DNA from: Nonomuraea indica
GTDB lineage: Bacteria; Actinomycetota; Actinomycetes; Streptosporangiales; Streptosporangiaceae
Assembly (NCBI RefSeq): GCF_002850745.1
Contig: NZ_KZ559468.1
Location: 89,608 to 153,607, forward strand
Length of the DNA: 64,000 nt
Direction: 5' to 3'
Shown one piece after another: positions 1 to 9,494 of the stretch (its first letter is position 1; each line of letters begins with the position of its first letter). The notes beneath the pieces are model-generated. The model was not told where the DNA came from. It saw only the letters and a list, made by a program, of their open reading frames with translations, and did not search any database. A program made the translations under genes and the position numbers.

Positions 1-439
1 CCGGCAGGAACAGCTTGTCCTGCACCACGCCGTTCTTGACGCCCTTGGCCGTGGCGGCCTCGGCCAGCGCGACGGCCTCCTCGACCGACTCGGCCGTCGG
101 CTTCTCGGTGTAGACGTGCTTGCCCGCCTCGATGGCCTTCAGCACGGCCTTGACCCGCGCCGAGGTGACCTGGGCGTCGAAGTAGACGAGGTTGTCGTCG
201 TCGGCGAGGGCCGCTTCGAGGTCGGTGGTGTGGTCGGCGATGCCGTGCCGGGCGGCGAGGTCGGCGAGCTTGGCGGCGTTGCGGCCGACCAGGACCGGCC
301 GCAGCGTGACCCGGCTGCCGTCCGAGAGCGTGACGCCGCCCTGCTCGTTGATGGCCAGGACCGACCGGACCAGGTGCTGGCGATAACCCATCCTGCCGGT
401 GACGCCGTTCATCACGACGCCGATGGACCGCACGCTCAT
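1..439 (-). CDS. Gfo/Idh/MocA family oxidoreductase, C-terminus outside window
   Basis: About 146 N-terminal residues are visible; the gene runs off the left edge. The protein opens with a Rossmann-type nucleotide-binding stretch (GVMNGVTGRMGY, residues 7-19) and contains YTEKP at about 110-114. That is the E-K-P signature whose lysine takes part in NAD(P)-dependent sugar or inositol oxidation in this family. The ATG at 439 is preceded by GGAAGGGAACC, a good ribosome binding site. A LacI-type palindrome sits just upstream, which suggests sugar-responsive control of a carbohydrate catabolic gene. The substrate cannot be told from the fragment. Family call is firm; role is inferred. Confidence 0.85.
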   Translation of the reverse strand, partial: MSVRSIGVVMNGVTGRMGYRQHLVRSVLAINEQGGVTLSDGSRVTLRPVLVGRNAAKLADLAARHGIADHTTDLEAALADDDNLVYFDAQVTSARVKAVLKAIEAGKHVYTEKPTAESVEEAVALAEAATAKGVKNGVVQDKLFLP

Positions 440-454
440 GAGGTTCCCTTCCAT

Positions 455-468
455 GGAAAGCGCTTTCC
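455..468. promoter_or_regulatory. LacI-family operator palindrome
   Basis: GGAAAGCGCTTTCC is a perfect 14-bp palindrome centred 22 bp upstream of the oxidoreductase start codon. It matches the classic LacI/GalR-family operator with a central CG and half-site GGAAAG. Binding there would block transcription start or elongation into the gene to the left. The cognate repressor is not in the window. Confidence 0.75.
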
Positions 469-543
469 CGAACCGTAAGGCCGCCCGTACGAGGACGTCA
501 AGTGCCCGCCCTGCCCGGAGCCGGGCAGGGCGTGGAGCGGGTC

Positions 544-1758
544 TCAGCCTGCCAGCCGGGACAGGGCCGTGGCGAGGGGGTGCGCGGTGAGGGAGACCTG
601 CCACGCGCGGGCGCCCAGGCCGCGCAGGCGTTCGGTCACGGACTCGTCCGTGATCTCCTCGGGCGGCTCCCAGGTGAGCCGGCGCACGACGTCGGGCTGC
701 AGGAGGTTCTCCGCCGGCATGTGGTGCTCCTCGGCGAGCGCCGCCACCACCGCGCGGGCCGCCGCCAGCCGCTTGGCCGCGACCGGGTCGCGGTCGGGCC
801 ACCGGTTGGCCGGCGGCGGGCCGTCGCCCGGCGTGCTCGGCTGCGGCAACTGCCCGTCGGGCAGGGCCCGGGCCCGGCTGACGGCGCTCAGCCACTCGCT
901 CATGTGCCGGCGCGCGCTGCGCCCCGTGAACGCGGAGATCTCGGTGAGCGCCTTACGGGTGCGCGGCACGTCGAGGGCGGCCGCCACGATCGCCGAGTCG
1001 GGCAGCACCCGGCCCGGCGCCAGGTCGTGCTCGCGGGCGATGCGGTCGCGCATCGTCCACAGCTCGCGGACGATGGCCAGCGCCCGCACGTTGCGCACCT
1101 TGTGGATGCCGGACGTGCGCCGCCACGGGTCGGAGCGGGGCGCGGCCGGCGGCATGCGCAGCGCGGCGGCGAACTCCTCGCGCGCCCACTCCAGCTTGCC
1201 GCTGACGGTCAGCTCCTCGTGCAGGGCGTCGCGCAGCTCGACCAGCACCTCGACGTCGAGGGCCGCGTAGCGCAGCCAGTCCTCGGGCAGCGGCCGGGTG
1301 GACCAGTCGGCGGCCGAATGGCCCTTCTCCAGCCGCAGCCCCAGCACCGTCTCGACCATCGTGCCGAGGCCCACCCGCTCGTAGCCGAGCAGCCGGCCGG
1401 CCAGCTCGGTGTCGAAGAGCGCCCGCGGCCTGAAGCCCACCTCGAACAGGCAGGGCAGGTCCTGCGAGGCGGCGTGCAGCACGATCTCCGTCCCGGCCAG
1501 CGCCGCGTCGAGCCCCGACAGGTCGGGGCAGGCGATCGGGTCGATCAGTGCCGTGCCGGCGCCCTCGCGGCGCAGCTGCACCAGGTAGGCGCGGTTGCCG
1601 TAGCGGTAGCCGGAGGCGCGCTCGGCGTCGACCGCCACCGGTCCGTCGCCGCGGGAGAACGCCTCGACCACCCGGGCCAGGGCGGCCTCGTCGGCGATGA
1701 CGGGAGGGATGCCCTCGCGCGGCTCCAGCAGCGGGACGATGGTGCGTTCTTCTGTCAT
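544..1758 (-). CDS. rnd: Ribonuclease D (DEDDy exonuclease with HRDC domain)
   Basis: 404 residues. The 3'-5' exonuclease domain shows the DEDDy set: D44 and E46 in VAVDAERASG, D100 in HAASQD, and Y164/D168 in YAALD. An HRDC-type helical domain follows at about residues 215-300. This fits RNase D, which trims 3' ends of tRNA and other structured RNAs. The ATG at 1758 gives the normal N-terminus. The DUF3000 gene lies 45 bp upstream on the same strand, so the two are probably co-transcribed. The rnd-DUF3000-hemE neighbourhood is common in actinomycetes. Confidence 0.93.
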   Translation of the reverse strand: MTEERTIVPLLEPREGIPPVIADEAALARVVEAFSRGDGPVAVDAERASGYRYGNRAYLVQLRREGAGTALIDPIACPDLSGLDAALAGTEIVLHAASQDLPCLFEVGFRPRALFDTELAGRLLGYERVGLGTMVETVLGLRLEKGHSAADWSTRPLPEDWLRYAALDVEVLVELRDALHEELTVSGKLEWAREEFAAALRMPPAAPRSDPWRRTSGIHKVRNVRALAIVRELWTMRDRIAREHDLAPGRVLPDSAIVAAALDVPRTRKALTEISAFTGRSARRHMSEWLSAVSRARALPDGQLPQPSTPGDGPPPANRWPDRDPVAAKRLAAARAVVAALAEEHHMPAENLLQPDVVRRLTWEPPEEITDESVTERLRGLGARAWQVSLTAHPLATALSRLAG

Positions 1759-1803
1759 GAGTCCACCGCTCTCATGACGTGGATGTGGTGTTGACTGGTG
1801 CCC

Positions 1804-2451
1804 TCACTTCGTTCGGTCACTCTCCGGATCATCGCGTCTACGGGGCAGGGCGGCCACGTCGGGCGGGAGCGGCGGCAGCCCCGCCGCCACGCACATGAGG
1901 TCGCACCAGGCGGCGACGTGGCCGGAGAGGTCCTCCTGGGTCGGGGACCAGGACGCCCGCAGCTCGAGCTCGGTGGTGACCGGATCGTCGGCCTTGTTGC
2001 CGAACCCCTCGGACACAGCTCTTGTCACGGTACCGCCGGCGGCGGAGTAGTCGGCGTGGTGGGCGTCGAGGGCGTCGGTGAGCCAGCTCCACGCGACCGG
2101 GCCGAGCAGCGGGTCGGAGGTGATCTCCGGCTCCATGTCGGCCCGGACGTAGGCCACCAGCCGGAACGGGCCCTCCCAGCCGCGCTGGCCGTCGGGGTCG
2201 TAGAGCAGGATCAGCCGCCCGACGGCCAGCTCGTCGTCGTCGCGGTAGACGGACGCGCCGATGGCGGCGGAGTGCGGGGCCAGCCGCTGCGGGGCGGGCA
2301 GGTCCTCGAGCTCGATCTCCGGTCTGACCTCGGCCGGCCGGAGGCTCGCGACCGCGCGCCTGAACGCCGCGGGGGCCGGTGGCAGGTCACCGTGGGTCAT
2401 AGCCGAAGAGTAGGTCGCGAGGGAACGGAAGGGGACCACGGGGGTGCTCAT
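1804..2451 (-). CDS. DUF3000 domain-containing protein
   Basis: 215 residues from the ATG at 2451; an internal ATG at 2400 (MTHGDLPPAP) would give 198 residues, and neither has a strong ribosome binding site. The sequence matches the actinobacterial DUF3000 family, with the motifs RLAPHSAAIGASVYR, GRLILLYDPDGQRGWEGPF and SWLTDALDAHHADYSAAGGT. The family has no established function, but its gene is repeatedly found between rnd and hemE, as here. No signal peptide or membrane segment is visible, so it is probably cytosolic. Confidence 0.85.
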   Translation of the reverse strand: MSTPVVPFRSLATYSSAMTHGDLPPAPAAFRRAVASLRPAEVRPEIELEDLPAPQRLAPHSAAIGASVYRDDDELAVGRLILLYDPDGQRGWEGPFRLVAYVRADMEPEITSDPLLGPVAWSWLTDALDAHHADYSAAGGTVTRAVSEGFGNKADDPVTTELELRASWSPTQEDLSGHVAAWCDLMCVAAGLPPLPPDVAALPRRRDDPESDRTK

Positions 2452-2460
2452 CGTACGTGC

Positions 2461-2697
2461 TCAAGCCGCTGCCGCTGCCAGCCGCGGGATCTGCGGCGCG
2501 GACCTGGGCGCGGTGCGCGCGGGCGGCGGGACCGGCGGCAGGACCAGCAGGGCGTGGCCGCACGCGACGCAGGCCCACTCCGGGCACTCCCCGGGCGCGT
2601 GCCCGTCGGGACACGGTGGCTGTTCGAACGCCCGCTCACCCGCGCAGGACGCGCAGGTCTCCATGCGGCGCTCTGGGGAACTCCACAACGCGGTCAT
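2461..2697 (-). CDS. Small zinc-ribbon-like protein
   Basis: 78 residues from the ATG at 2697, which has GAAAGG about 12 nt upstream. An internal ATG at 2664 would give a 67-residue form starting METCASC. The core holds CASC near residue 15 and a WACVACG motif near residue 45, with two further cysteines between them (PPCPDGHAPGEC). This looks like a small zinc-binding fold. The tail is rich in Pro and Ala. The reading frame stays open far upstream, but that extension looks non-coding. Function unknown. The gene is divergent from hemE and ends 9 bp upstream of the DUF3000 start, so it may lead the DUF3000-rnd operon. Confidence 0.6.
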   Translation of the reverse strand: MTALWSSPERRMETCASCAGERAFEQPPCPDGHAPGECPEWACVACGHALLVLPPVPPPARTAPRSAPQIPRLAAAAA

Positions 2698-3037
2698 CGC
2701 ACTGAGGCCTTTCGTCGGATCGTCGCTCCGACGGTGGCATGCTCGGGCGACAATTCCGCGCAACGCGCTCGGCGTGTCCCGAAAGTGGTTGCTGAATCGG
2801 TGCCGCGCGGGTTCTTGGCCAAGAAATGAGCCACTCAGGACCGGATGTATGGGCCCCCATGGGAGGTGTTCGACCCGAGTGTGCGGTCCGTGGCCGGTCG
2901 GCGGGTAAACATCCATTCGGCTATCTGATCATGATTTGGTCCCACTTATGGAGGTTTTTTCGGATGGGCGGGTCAGGACGGGGGAGCGCCGCCCACCGGA
3001 TGCCCGGACCGCCGCCGGACCGTGGCACCCTTGGAAG
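2698..3037. other. Divergent intergenic region upstream of hemE
   Basis: 340 bp without a convincing gene and visibly less GC-rich than its surroundings. It must hold the promoters of the zinc-ribbon/DUF3000/rnd unit and of hemE. The only clear structure is the palindrome at 2812-2825. Short open frames on both strands have no ribosome binding site or recognisable content. Confidence 0.5.
2812..2825. promoter_or_regulatory. 14-bp palindrome, candidate operator
   Basis: TTCTTGGCCAAGAA is a perfect inverted repeat in the space between the divergent zinc-ribbon gene and hemE. It is AT-richer than the surroundings and well placed to control one or both units. No regulator gene is adjacent, so the ligand and protein are unknown. 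Confidence 0.5.
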
Positions 3038-4060
3038 GTGAATCTCGCCGAGTCAACGTTCCTGCGCGCCTGCCGCCGGCAGCCCGTCCCGCATCCGCCC
3101 GTGTGGTTCATGCGGCAGGCCGGGCGCTCCCTGCCCGAATACCTCAAGGTGCGCGAGGGCGTGCCCATGCTGACGGCGTGCGAGACGCCCGACCTGGCCG
3201 TCGAGATCACCCTGCAGCCCGTCCGCCGCTACGGCGTCGACGCGGCCATCTTCTTCAGCGACATCGTGGTGCCGCTCAAGGCCATCGGCGTCGACCTCGA
3301 CATCAAGCCGGGCGTCGGCCCGGTCGTCGCCCAGCCCGTCCGCGACGCCGCCGGCCTCGACGCGCTGCGCCCCATCGAGCCCGACGACGTCTCCTACGTC
3401 ACCGAGGCGATCCGGGCGCTCGTCGGCGAGCTCGGCGGCACGCCCCTGATCGGCTTCGCCGGCGCGCCGTTCACCCTCGGCTCCTACCTCATCGAGGGCG
3501 GCCCCTCCCGCCACCACGACCGCACCAAGGCCATGATGTACGGCGAGCCGCGGCTCTGGCACGACCTCATGGACCGCCTGGCCGGCATCGTCCTGGAGCA
3601 CCTGCGCATCCAGGTGCGGGCCGGCGCCTCGGCGATCCAGCTCTTCGACTCCTGGGTCGGCGCGGTCGCCCCCGACGACTACCGCGAGTTCGTGCTGCCG
3701 CACACGCGCCGCATCTTCGACGGCCTGGCCGACCTCGGCGTCCCGCGCATCCACTTCGGCGTGGGCACCGGCGAGTTGCTCGGCCTGCTCGGCGAGGCCG
3801 GGGCCGACGTGGTCGGCGTCGACTGGCGGGTGCCGCTCGACGAGGCCGCGCGCCGCGTCGGGCCGGGCAAGGCGCTGCAGGGCAACCTCGACCCGGCCAT
3901 CCTCATGGCCCCGTGGGAGGTCGTCGAGCGCAAGGCCCGCGAGGTGCTGCGCCGCGGCGAGGCCGCCGAGGGCCACGTGTTCAACCTCGGCCACGGCGTC
4001 CTGCCCGGCACCGACCCCGACCAGCTCAAGCGCCTGACCGACCTCGTTCACGAAGCCTGA
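3038..4060 (+). CDS. hemE: Uroporphyrinogen decarboxylase
   Basis: 340 residues from the GTG at 3038, close to the usual family length of about 350; the frame is open 102 nt further upstream but that part is not HemE-like. It converts uroporphyrinogen III to coproporphyrinogen III by four decarboxylations. Signatures visible are [13 protein letters not shown] (R26 and R30 bind substrate carboxylates), FFSDIVVPL with the catalytic Asp, [17 protein letters not shown] and [18 protein letters not shown] directly abuts the GTG, too close for a normal ribosome binding site, so a leaderless or nearly leaderless mRNA is possible. The 3' end overlaps the convergent DUF4349 gene by 13 bp. Confidence 0.95.
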   Translation: MNLAESTFLRACRRQPVPHPPVWFMRQAGRSLPEYLKVREGVPMLTACETPDLAVEITLQPVRRYGVDAAIFFSDIVVPLKAIGVDLDIKPGVGPVVAQPVRDAAGLDALRPIEPDDVSYVTEAIRALVGELGGTPLIGFAGAPFTLGSYLIEGGPSRHHDRTKAMMYGEPRLWHDLMDRLAGIVLEHLRIQVRAGASAIQLFDSWVGAVAPDDYREFVLPHTRRIFDGLADLGVPRIHFGVGTGELLGLLGEAGADVVGVDWRVPLDEAARRVGPGKALQGNLDPAILMAPWEVVERKAREVLRRGEAAEGHVFNLGHGVLPGTDPDQLKRLTDLVHEA

Positions 4061-5037
4061 GGCGCGGGCGTCGAGGGCGGCTCGGGCGCGGGAGGGGGCG
4101 CGGGAGGTGTCCTGCGCCTGCGCGAGCGCCGTACGGCGACGACGGGGAGGGCGACGAGCGGCACGACGACTACCAGCCACGGCAGCACCACGCCGAGCAC
4201 GGTCAGCACCACCTTCCCGAACATCACCAGCGCCGCCCACCCCGACGCCAGCCCGCCGAGGAACCCGACCGGCTCCTTCGAGGGCTCCTCCACGACGGCG
4301 AACGGTCCGGCCAGCCGCAACGTCAGCGTGGCCATGCCCACCTGGCCCGCCAGCTCCTTCTGCTGGGCCTGCAGCGACTCCAGGTCGGACTCCCGGGCGG
4401 AGATCTCCCGCTCCACCTGCAGCACCTCGCCGATCGTGTCGGCCTTCCGCATCAGCGCGCGCAGCGATTCGAGCGACTGCCGGGCCGACGTGAGCCGGCT
4501 CTCCACGTCGGCCACCCGCAGGGTGACGTCCTCGGTGCCCTGGGTCAGCGAGATCCGCTCCCCGAGGTCCCTGCCGAGGCCGGCCAGCACCTCGGAGTAG
4601 CGGGCGGGCGGGATCTTGAACTCCAGCGTGGCCGAGCCGCCGCCGCCCCGGCCGCCGGAGTGGGACTCCTCCTTCGCCAGGTACCCGCCGGCCGCGGTGA
4701 CGAGCTGCTTGGCCCGCTCCGCCGCCGCCGCGACCTCCTTGACCCGCACGCTCAGGTTCGCCACGTAGATGACCTGGCGCTCCTGGCTCCGGGCGACCTC
4801 GACACCGGACGTGACGCTCCGGCCCTGCGGCTCCTTCCGCAGGACGGGCTCCCGCGAGGGGGCGGCCGTCCCGTACCGGCCCTGCGGCACGGCGCCGGGA
4901 CCCGCCTCCTCCTGGACCGAGCCGGCCGAGGCGGGCGCCGCGCTGTCGCGGCTCGCCGTCACGCCGCCGCCACAACCGGCCAGGAGCAGGCCCGCGCACG
5001 CGGCCGACAACGCCACGCCGTACTGGAATCTCCTCAT
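4048..5037 (-). CDS. DUF4349 domain-containing lipoprotein
   Basis: 329 residues from the ATG at 5037. The N-terminus is a lipoprotein signal with lipobox LLAGC, followed by a Ser/Ala/Pro-rich linker. The DUF4349 body has a long predicted coiled-coil stretch (about residues 150-210, with [17 protein letters not shown] and [17 protein letters not shown]). A hydrophobic segment ([22 protein letters not shown]) lies near 285, followed by basic residues and a Pro-rich tail. It is probably anchored outside the cytoplasmic membrane and crosses back near the C-terminus. The family has no settled function. It sits convergent between hemE and hemY. Confidence 0.8.
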   Translation of the reverse strand: MRRFQYGVALSAACAGLLLAGCGGGVTASRDSAAPASAGSVQEEAGPGAVPQGRYGTAAPSREPVLRKEPQGRSVTSGVEVARSQERQVIYVANLSVRVKEVAAAAERAKQLVTAAGGYLAKEESHSGGRGGGGSATLEFKIPPARYSEVLAGLGRDLGERISLTQGTEDVTLRVADVESRLTSARQSLESLRALMRKADTIGEVLQVEREISARESDLESLQAQQKELAGQVGMATLTLRLAGPFAVVEEPSKEPVGFLGGLASGWAALVMFGKVVLTVLGVVLPWLVVVVPLVALPVVAVRRSRRRRTPPAPPPAPEPPSTPAPQAS

Positions 5038-5161
5038 GTCCGTAAGACGGACCCCGCTCCTGGCCGGTTTGGAGATCCCCGTCACGGTACGGTCACACGG
5101 CCGCCGCGCCCGCGCGCCCCGGACGGGAGGGCGGGGCGCCGAGGCGGTAGCGTCTGGAAGC

Positions 5162-6568
5162 GTGGAAGGCAATCAGGCGCACGTGGTCGTCGTCGGGGGC
5201 GGCATCTCCGGTCTGGCCGCGGCGTGGCACCTGCGCCACGCCGCCCACGAGGGGCAGGGACCGCCCCCCAGGGTGACGGTCCTCGAGGCCGGTCCGCGCA
5301 TCGGCGGCAAGCTGCACGCCTCCGAGATCGGCGGGATCATGGTCGACGCCGGGGCGGAGTCCATGCTGGCCAAGCGGCCCGAGGGCGTCGACCTGGCCAG
5401 AGCGGCCGGGCTCGGTGACGAGCTCGTCGAGCCGGGCACCACGCGGGCCGCCGTTCTCAGCCGCGGCACGCTCCGGCCGATGCCGAAAGGGCAGGTCATG
5501 GGCGTGCCCGCCGACCTGGCCGAGCTCGCCCGGTCCGGCATATTGTCACCCGGCGGGCTGCTGCGGGTGCCGATGGACCAGATCCTGCCCGCCACCCTCG
5601 TGCGCACCGACGTGTCCGTCGCCGCCTACATCCGGGCCCGGATGGGCGGCGAGGTCCTCGACCGGCTCGTCGAGCCGCTGCTCGGCGGCGTCTACGCGGG
5701 CCGCGCCGACCGGCTGTCGCTGGAGGCCACGATGCCGCGGGTGGCGGCCGCCGCCCGCTCCGAGCGGTCGCTGCTCAGCGCGACCAGGCAGATCCTCCAG
5801 GACTCCGCCGGCGGCACGGGTCCGGTCTTCACCTCGCTCCGCTACGGCATGGGCAGCCTGCCCGAGGCCGTGGCCAAGGCGTCGGAGGCCGACGTGCGCA
5901 CCGGCGTCACCGTCCGCGAGCTGCACCGGACCGAGAGCGGATGGCGGCTCGTGGCCGGCCCGGTGCCGCACCCCGAGACCATCGAGGCCGACGCCGTCAT
6001 CATCGCCGTGCCCGGACCGGCCGCCGCCCGGATGCTCCGGGCCGAGGTGCCGGCCGCCTCGTCCGAGCTGGCCAGGATCGACTACGCCAGCATGGCCATC
6101 GTCACGCTCGCCTACGCCCCCACCGCCTTCCCCGAGCCGCCACCCGGCAGCGGCTACCTGGTGCCGCCCGTGGAGGGCCGGCCGGTCAAGGCGGCCACCT
6201 TCAGCTCGGTCAAGTGGCCCCACCTCGGCGGCGACACCGTCGTGGTGCGCCTGTCGATCGGCCGCATCGGCGAGGAGCACCTGCTCCAGCGAGACGACGC
6301 CGAGCTGGTCTCGCTCGCCACCGCCGAGCTGGCCGGCGTGCTGGGCGTGCGCGGGCTGCCGATCGACACCCGCGTCACCCGGTGGGGCGGCTCGCTGCCG
6401 CAGTACAACGTCGGCCACCTTGACCGGGTCGCCCGGGTGCGCGCCGCCGTCGCCCCGCACCCGGGGCTGGCCGTGTGCGGCGCCGCCTACGACGGGCTCG
6501 GCATCCCCGCCTGCGTCGCCACCGGCCGCACGGCCGCGGCCCGGATTCTGGACCACCTGTCGCGTTGA
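5162..6568 (+). CDS. hemY: Coproporphyrinogen III oxidase / protoporphyrinogen oxidase family flavoprotein
   Basis: 468 residues from the GTG at 5162, with GGAAG just upstream. The FAD-binding dinucleotide fold is clear ([17 protein letters not shown], then ERRIGGKLH-like [14 protein letters not shown] and [13 protein letters not shown]). The C-terminal part holds [20 protein letters not shown], typical of HemG/HemY. In actinobacteria this enzyme acts as coproporphyrinogen III oxidase (CgoX), making coproporphyrin III with O2. The next gene is ChdC, the last step of the same coproporphyrin-dependent branch, which supports that reading. The hemY stop overlaps the ribosome binding site of chdC. 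Confidence 0.92.
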   Translation: MEGNQAHVVVVGGGISGLAAAWHLRHAAHEGQGPPPRVTVLEAGPRIGGKLHASEIGGIMVDAGAESMLAKRPEGVDLARAAGLGDELVEPGTTRAAVLSRGTLRPMPKGQVMGVPADLAELARSGILSPGGLLRVPMDQILPATLVRTDVSVAAYIRARMGGEVLDRLVEPLLGGVYAGRADRLSLEATMPRVAAAARSERSLLSATRQILQDSAGGTGPVFTSLRYGMGSLPEAVAKASEADVRTGVTVRELHRTESGWRLVAGPVPHPETIEADAVIIAVPGPAAARMLRAEVPAASSELARIDYASMAIVTLAYAPTAFPEPPPGSGYLVPPVEGRPVKAATFSSVKWPHLGGDTVVVRLSIGRIGEEHLLQRDDAELVSLATAELAGVLGVRGLPIDTRVTRWGGSLPQYNVGHLDRVARVRAAVAPHPGLAVCGAAYDGLGIPACVATGRTAAARILDHLSR

Positions 6569-6581
6569 GGAGAATGTGAGC

Positions 6582-7283
6582 ATGACTGAAGGCGCCGCGC
6601 GGCCCAAGGCCCGCGATCTCAACCAGGTGATCCGTTACACGATGTGGTCCGTCTTCAAGGCGGCCGAGCCGCTGCCCGCGGAGCGCGACCGGGTGGGCGA
6701 GGAGGTCACCGAGCTGCTGGAGCAGGCGGCCCTGAAGGACGTGGTGACGCGCGGCCTGTACGACGTGGCCGGGTTCCGCGCCGACGCCGACTACATGTTC
6801 TGGTGGCACGCGCCCACGCCCGAGGACCTCCAGGACGTCTACTCCCGCTTCCGCCGCACCACGCTCGGCCGCCACAGCGCGCCCGTGTGGTCGGCGATGG
6901 CGCTGCACCGCCCGGCCGAGTTCAACAAGTCGCACATCCCGGCGTTCCTCGCCGAGGAGGAGCCCCGGGCGTACGTGAGCGTCTACCCGTTCGTCCGCTC
7001 GCTGGAGTGGTACCTCCTGGACGACGCGGAGCGGCGGGCGATGCTGGCCGAGCACGGCCAGATGGCGCGCGGCTACCCCGACGTGCGGGCCAACACCGTG
7101 GCGTGCTTCGCGCTCAACGACTACGAGTGGATGCTGGCGTTCGAGGCCGACGAGCTGCACCGGATCGTCGACCTGATGCGCGAGCTGCGCGCCGCCCAGG
7201 CGCGCCGGCACACCCGGCTGGAGATCCCCTTCTACACCGGCGCCCGCAAGCCGGTCCAGGAGCTGCTCGCCGCGCTGCCCTAG
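6582..7283 (+). CDS. chdC: Coproheme decarboxylase (HemQ)
   Basis: 233 residues. The start at ATG 6582 is chosen because GAGGAG (6567-6572) is 9 nt upstream; the GTG at 6576 is too close to it. ChdC decarboxylates Fe-coproporphyrin III to heme b with H2O2. Conserved parts are [19 protein letters not shown], the tyrosine-bearing [12 protein letters not shown] and the proximal-His region [12 protein letters not shown]. The C-terminus RLEIPFYTG is typical. It is translationally coupled to hemY. The ferrochelatase for this branch (CpfC) is not in the window. Confidence 0.95.
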   Translation: MTEGAARPKARDLNQVIRYTMWSVFKAAEPLPAERDRVGEEVTELLEQAALKDVVTRGLYDVAGFRADADYMFWWHAPTPEDLQDVYSRFRRTTLGRHSAPVWSAMALHRPAEFNKSHIPAFLAEEEPRAYVSVYPFVRSLEWYLLDDAERRAMLAEHGQMARGYPDVRANTVACFALNDYEWMLAFEADELHRIVDLMRELRAAQARRHTRLEIPFYTGARKPVQELLAALP

Positions 7284-7370
7284 CGCCTTCGCGGATACGC
7301 CTGCACGGATCCGCTCCGGGGGTCACAATCGGCTGAGGACGGCAGATCGTCACGGTCCGGGGGGCGTCGC

Positions 7371-8612
7371 ATGGCCGGTGGTTCGGCGAAACGCAGGCAT
7401 CCGTACGAGCGGCCGGACCCGTTCACGGCGAACCCGTCGCCATCCGGGCGCGCCGGTGACGAAGGCGACGACGACGCCGGCGATCGTCACGGCCCGGGTC
7501 CCGGCACAAGCTTCCGTGCGAGTCCCGGTGCGAGCCACGGTGCGGGGCGCGGGGCAGGTCCCGGTGAGGGCCATGGTGAAGGCCCCGGTGAAGGCCCCGG
7601 TGAAGGCCCCGGTGAGGGCAGCGGCGCGGGGCGCGGTGCCGAGCGGGGGGCGGGGCGGACCGGACGGCATGGCACTGCGGGCGCGCGCGTCCGGCGCGGG
7701 GCCCGCGGCACGTACACCAGGCCCGGCCCGCGGGGCGCGTACGGGAGGCGGGGGCTGCGCGGCACGTACGGCGGGCGGGGACTGCGGGGCAGGCGCCCGG
7801 ACGGGGGGAGACGCCGGGACGGCGGCGGCGGTGGGACGGCCGGTGGACGCAGGCGCGCCAGGCCCGGCAGGTCCTGGGTCGGATGGCTGTCGGCGGGCAC
7901 GCTGACGCTGGCCGGTGGGATCGCGCTGCTGTTCGGCACCGGAGTCCCGCTGACGGGCGCCCCGTCCGGAACGGTCGCGGCCACGGACGGCGGGCAGCGC
8001 CCCCGGCCGGACGGCCCTGCCGCGGCGGCACGCGACCACGGCACCGGAGGCCCCCGTCCAGCGAGCTCCGGACAGGAGGCCGCGTCAGCAGGCCGCCCGG
8101 ACGGCGGCACGGACGGCGGCCCGGACAGTGGTGCGGATGGCAGCGCGGGCAGTGCCCCGGATGGCAGCGCGGACAGCGGCCCGGACAGCGGCACGGACGG
8201 CGGCCCGGACGGCGGCACGGACGGCGGCCCGGACGGTGGTGCGGGCGGTGGGCCGGAGGGTCTCGCCGACGGGGGTGCCGGCACGGCGACGTCGAAGGAC
8301 ACCGACCACCAGGCGGTCGAGTACTTCCGCGCCCGATGGGGTTCCGGCGACGCCGCCGCCAGGCACGTGAAGGACATCCGCACGGTCGGCGGATATCTGC
8401 GCATCTACACCGACCTGCCCGAGTCGGCCGACGACTCGGCCGCCGCCCTCACCCTGTGCGAGCGCGGCCTGGCCTACCTCGGCGAGCGGGGCACGAAGGA
8501 GCCGGTGGTGTTCGTGCAGGCCAGGCCGGGCGAGAACGGCAGGCCGGTGCTGGCGAACATCCTCGGCCCCGGCGACACGACCTGCCGGGTGACGCATCCG
8601 GACCCCGGCTAG
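7371..8612 (+). CDS. Low-complexity single-pass membrane protein
   Basis: 413 residues from ATG 7371. The first 165 residues are Gly/Arg/Pro-rich and include GEGP repeats from a 12-bp tandem DNA repeat. One membrane segment follows (VGWLSAGTLTLAGGIALLF, about 174-195). A second low-complexity stretch (GG-D-G repeats, about 240-300) leads to a folded C-terminal domain of about 110 residues (from DHQAVEYFRARW to CRVTHPDPG) that holds two cysteines and would lie outside the cell. I do not recognise the domain. Function unknown. The repeat-rich regions probably vary in length between strains. Confidence 0.6.
   Translation: MAGGSAKRRHPYERPDPFTANPSPSGRAGDEGDDDAGDRHGPGPGTSFRASPGASHGAGRGAGPGEGHGEGPGEGPGEGPGEGSGAGRGAERGAGRTGRHGTAGARVRRGARGTYTRPGPRGAYGRRGLRGTYGGRGLRGRRPDGGRRRDGGGGGTAGGRRRARPGRSWVGWLSAGTLTLAGGIALLFGTGVPLTGAPSGTVAATDGGQRPRPDGPAAAARDHGTGGPRPASSGQEAASAGRPDGGTDGGPDSGADGSAGSAPDGSADSGPDSGTDGGPDGGTDGGPDGGAGGGPEGLADGGAGTATSKDTDHQAVEYFRARWGSGDAAARHVKDIRTVGGYLRIYTDLPESADDSAAALTLCERGLAYLGERGTKEPVVFVQARPGENGRPVLANILGPGDTTCRVTHPDPG
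7575..7610 (+). repeat. Three perfect 12-bp tandem repeats
   Basis: The unit GGTGAAGGCCCC occurs three times without change and degrades on both sides. It encodes the GEGP repeats in the cytosolic part of the membrane protein. A second, 24-bp-like repeat of GGCGGCACGGAC/GGCGGCCCGGAC type lies around 8098-8246 in the same gene. Confidence 0.8.
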
Positions 8613-8620
8613 GGCCGTGG

Positions 8621-8728
8621 TCACCGCACGCGCACCCGGCTCCTGAAGCACCGCTCGCACCGCTGGGTGACGACCCGGCCGATGCTCTCGACCGTCACCC
8701 ACCGGTGCCGGAGATGGACCCGTCTCAC
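8621..8728 (-). CDS. Possible 35-residue CxxC mini-protein
   Basis: GTG 8728 to TGA 8621 encodes a short basic peptide with HRWVTVESIGRVVTQRCERC followed by FRSRVRVR. The pattern HxW, about 15 residues, then QRCxxC resembles small conserved bacterial zinc-knuckle proteins. AGGGACC lies upstream. It fills the space between the convergent membrane-protein and msrB genes and would be read just after msrB. It is too short to be certain; protein-level conservation would decide. Confidence 0.4.
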   Translation of the reverse strand: MRRVHLRHRWVTVESIGRVVTQRCERCFRSRVRVR

Positions 8729-8780
8729 CCGGCGGTCCCTACCCCGGGCGGTCGTCCGCCACGCGCGGCGCCCGCCGGGC

Positions 8781-9182
8781 TCACGCCCGGGGTTCGAGGC
8801 GCAGGGAGATCGAGTTGATGCAGTAGCGGTCGTCGGTCGGCGTCGCGTAGCCCTCGCCGTGGAAGACGTGGCCCAGGTGGGAGTCGCAGCGGGCGCAGCG
8901 CACCTCGGTCCGCACCATGCCGAGGCTGCGGTCCTCGACCAGCGTGACCGCCTCGGACTTCGACGGCTCGAAGAAGCTCGGCCAGCCGCAGTGCGACTCG
9001 AACTTGGCGTCCGACCTGAACAGCTCCGCTCCGCACGCGCGGCACGAGTAGACGCCCTCGGTCCTGGTGTCGACGTACTCCCCGGTGAACGGCCGCTCGG
9101 TGCCCGCCTGCCGGAGGACGTGGAACTCCTCGGGCGACAGCTGCACCTGCCATTCGGCTTCGCTCTTGACCACCTTGTCCAT
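8781..9182 (-). CDS. msrB: Peptide-methionine (R)-S-oxide reductase
   Basis: 133 residues from ATG 9182. It reduces methionine-R-sulfoxide in proteins, using thioredoxin. The zinc site is complete (CRAC at C47/C50 and CARC at C96/C99), the catalytic cysteine is C121 in RYCINS, and HCGWPSF and [10 protein letters not shown] are present. The upstream open frame starts with TTG in sequence that does not look coding, so the ATG is preferred although its ribosome binding site is weak. No MsrA is in the window. Confidence 0.95.
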   Translation of the reverse strand: MDKVVKSEAEWQVQLSPEEFHVLRQAGTERPFTGEYVDTRTEGVYSCRACGAELFRSDAKFESHCGWPSFFEPSKSEAVTLVEDRSLGMVRTEVRCARCDSHLGHVFHGEGYATPTDDRYCINSISLRLEPRA

Positions 9183-9494
9183 ACGTTCAGCGTACGAGAT
9201 GTGGCAAAAAGAGATCTCCGCCGGGAGAGCATCCTTTCTGCGGCGAATTCGCGTCTTTGTAGGCAAGGGGGTGTCATCACCTCCTGCTCAGGGTGGGATC
9301 GCTCGCCGGATCGCCCGAGCGGCACAGCCCACGCCCGTGCTGGAGCCGCAGGGGATCACCGGCCGGCCGGGTGGCGCGCCAGCGCCCGGACCGGTCCGGG
9401 GCGGGTGGTCTGCGGTCCGTCCCGTCGAGCCCTCGGTCCCGCCACCGAGGCGGGCTCCGGGACGGACCCACCCACTCGGGGGTAGGTTCGGGTC

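Noticed and set aside
502..1794. Long plus-strand open frame of 430 codons over RNase D
   Set aside because: It is the antisense shadow of the rnd gene in high-GC DNA; composition is Gly/Arg/Ala/Pro-rich with no domain and no ribosome binding site.
3022..5418. Frame of 798 codons on the plus strand across hemE and DUF4349
   Set aside because: Runs through two real genes in another frame; product is Arg/Pro/Gly repeats without any recognisable fold.
7284..7370. Weak hairpin GCGGAT/ATCCGC after chdC as a terminator
   Set aside because: Only six base pairs with a long loop and no T tract.
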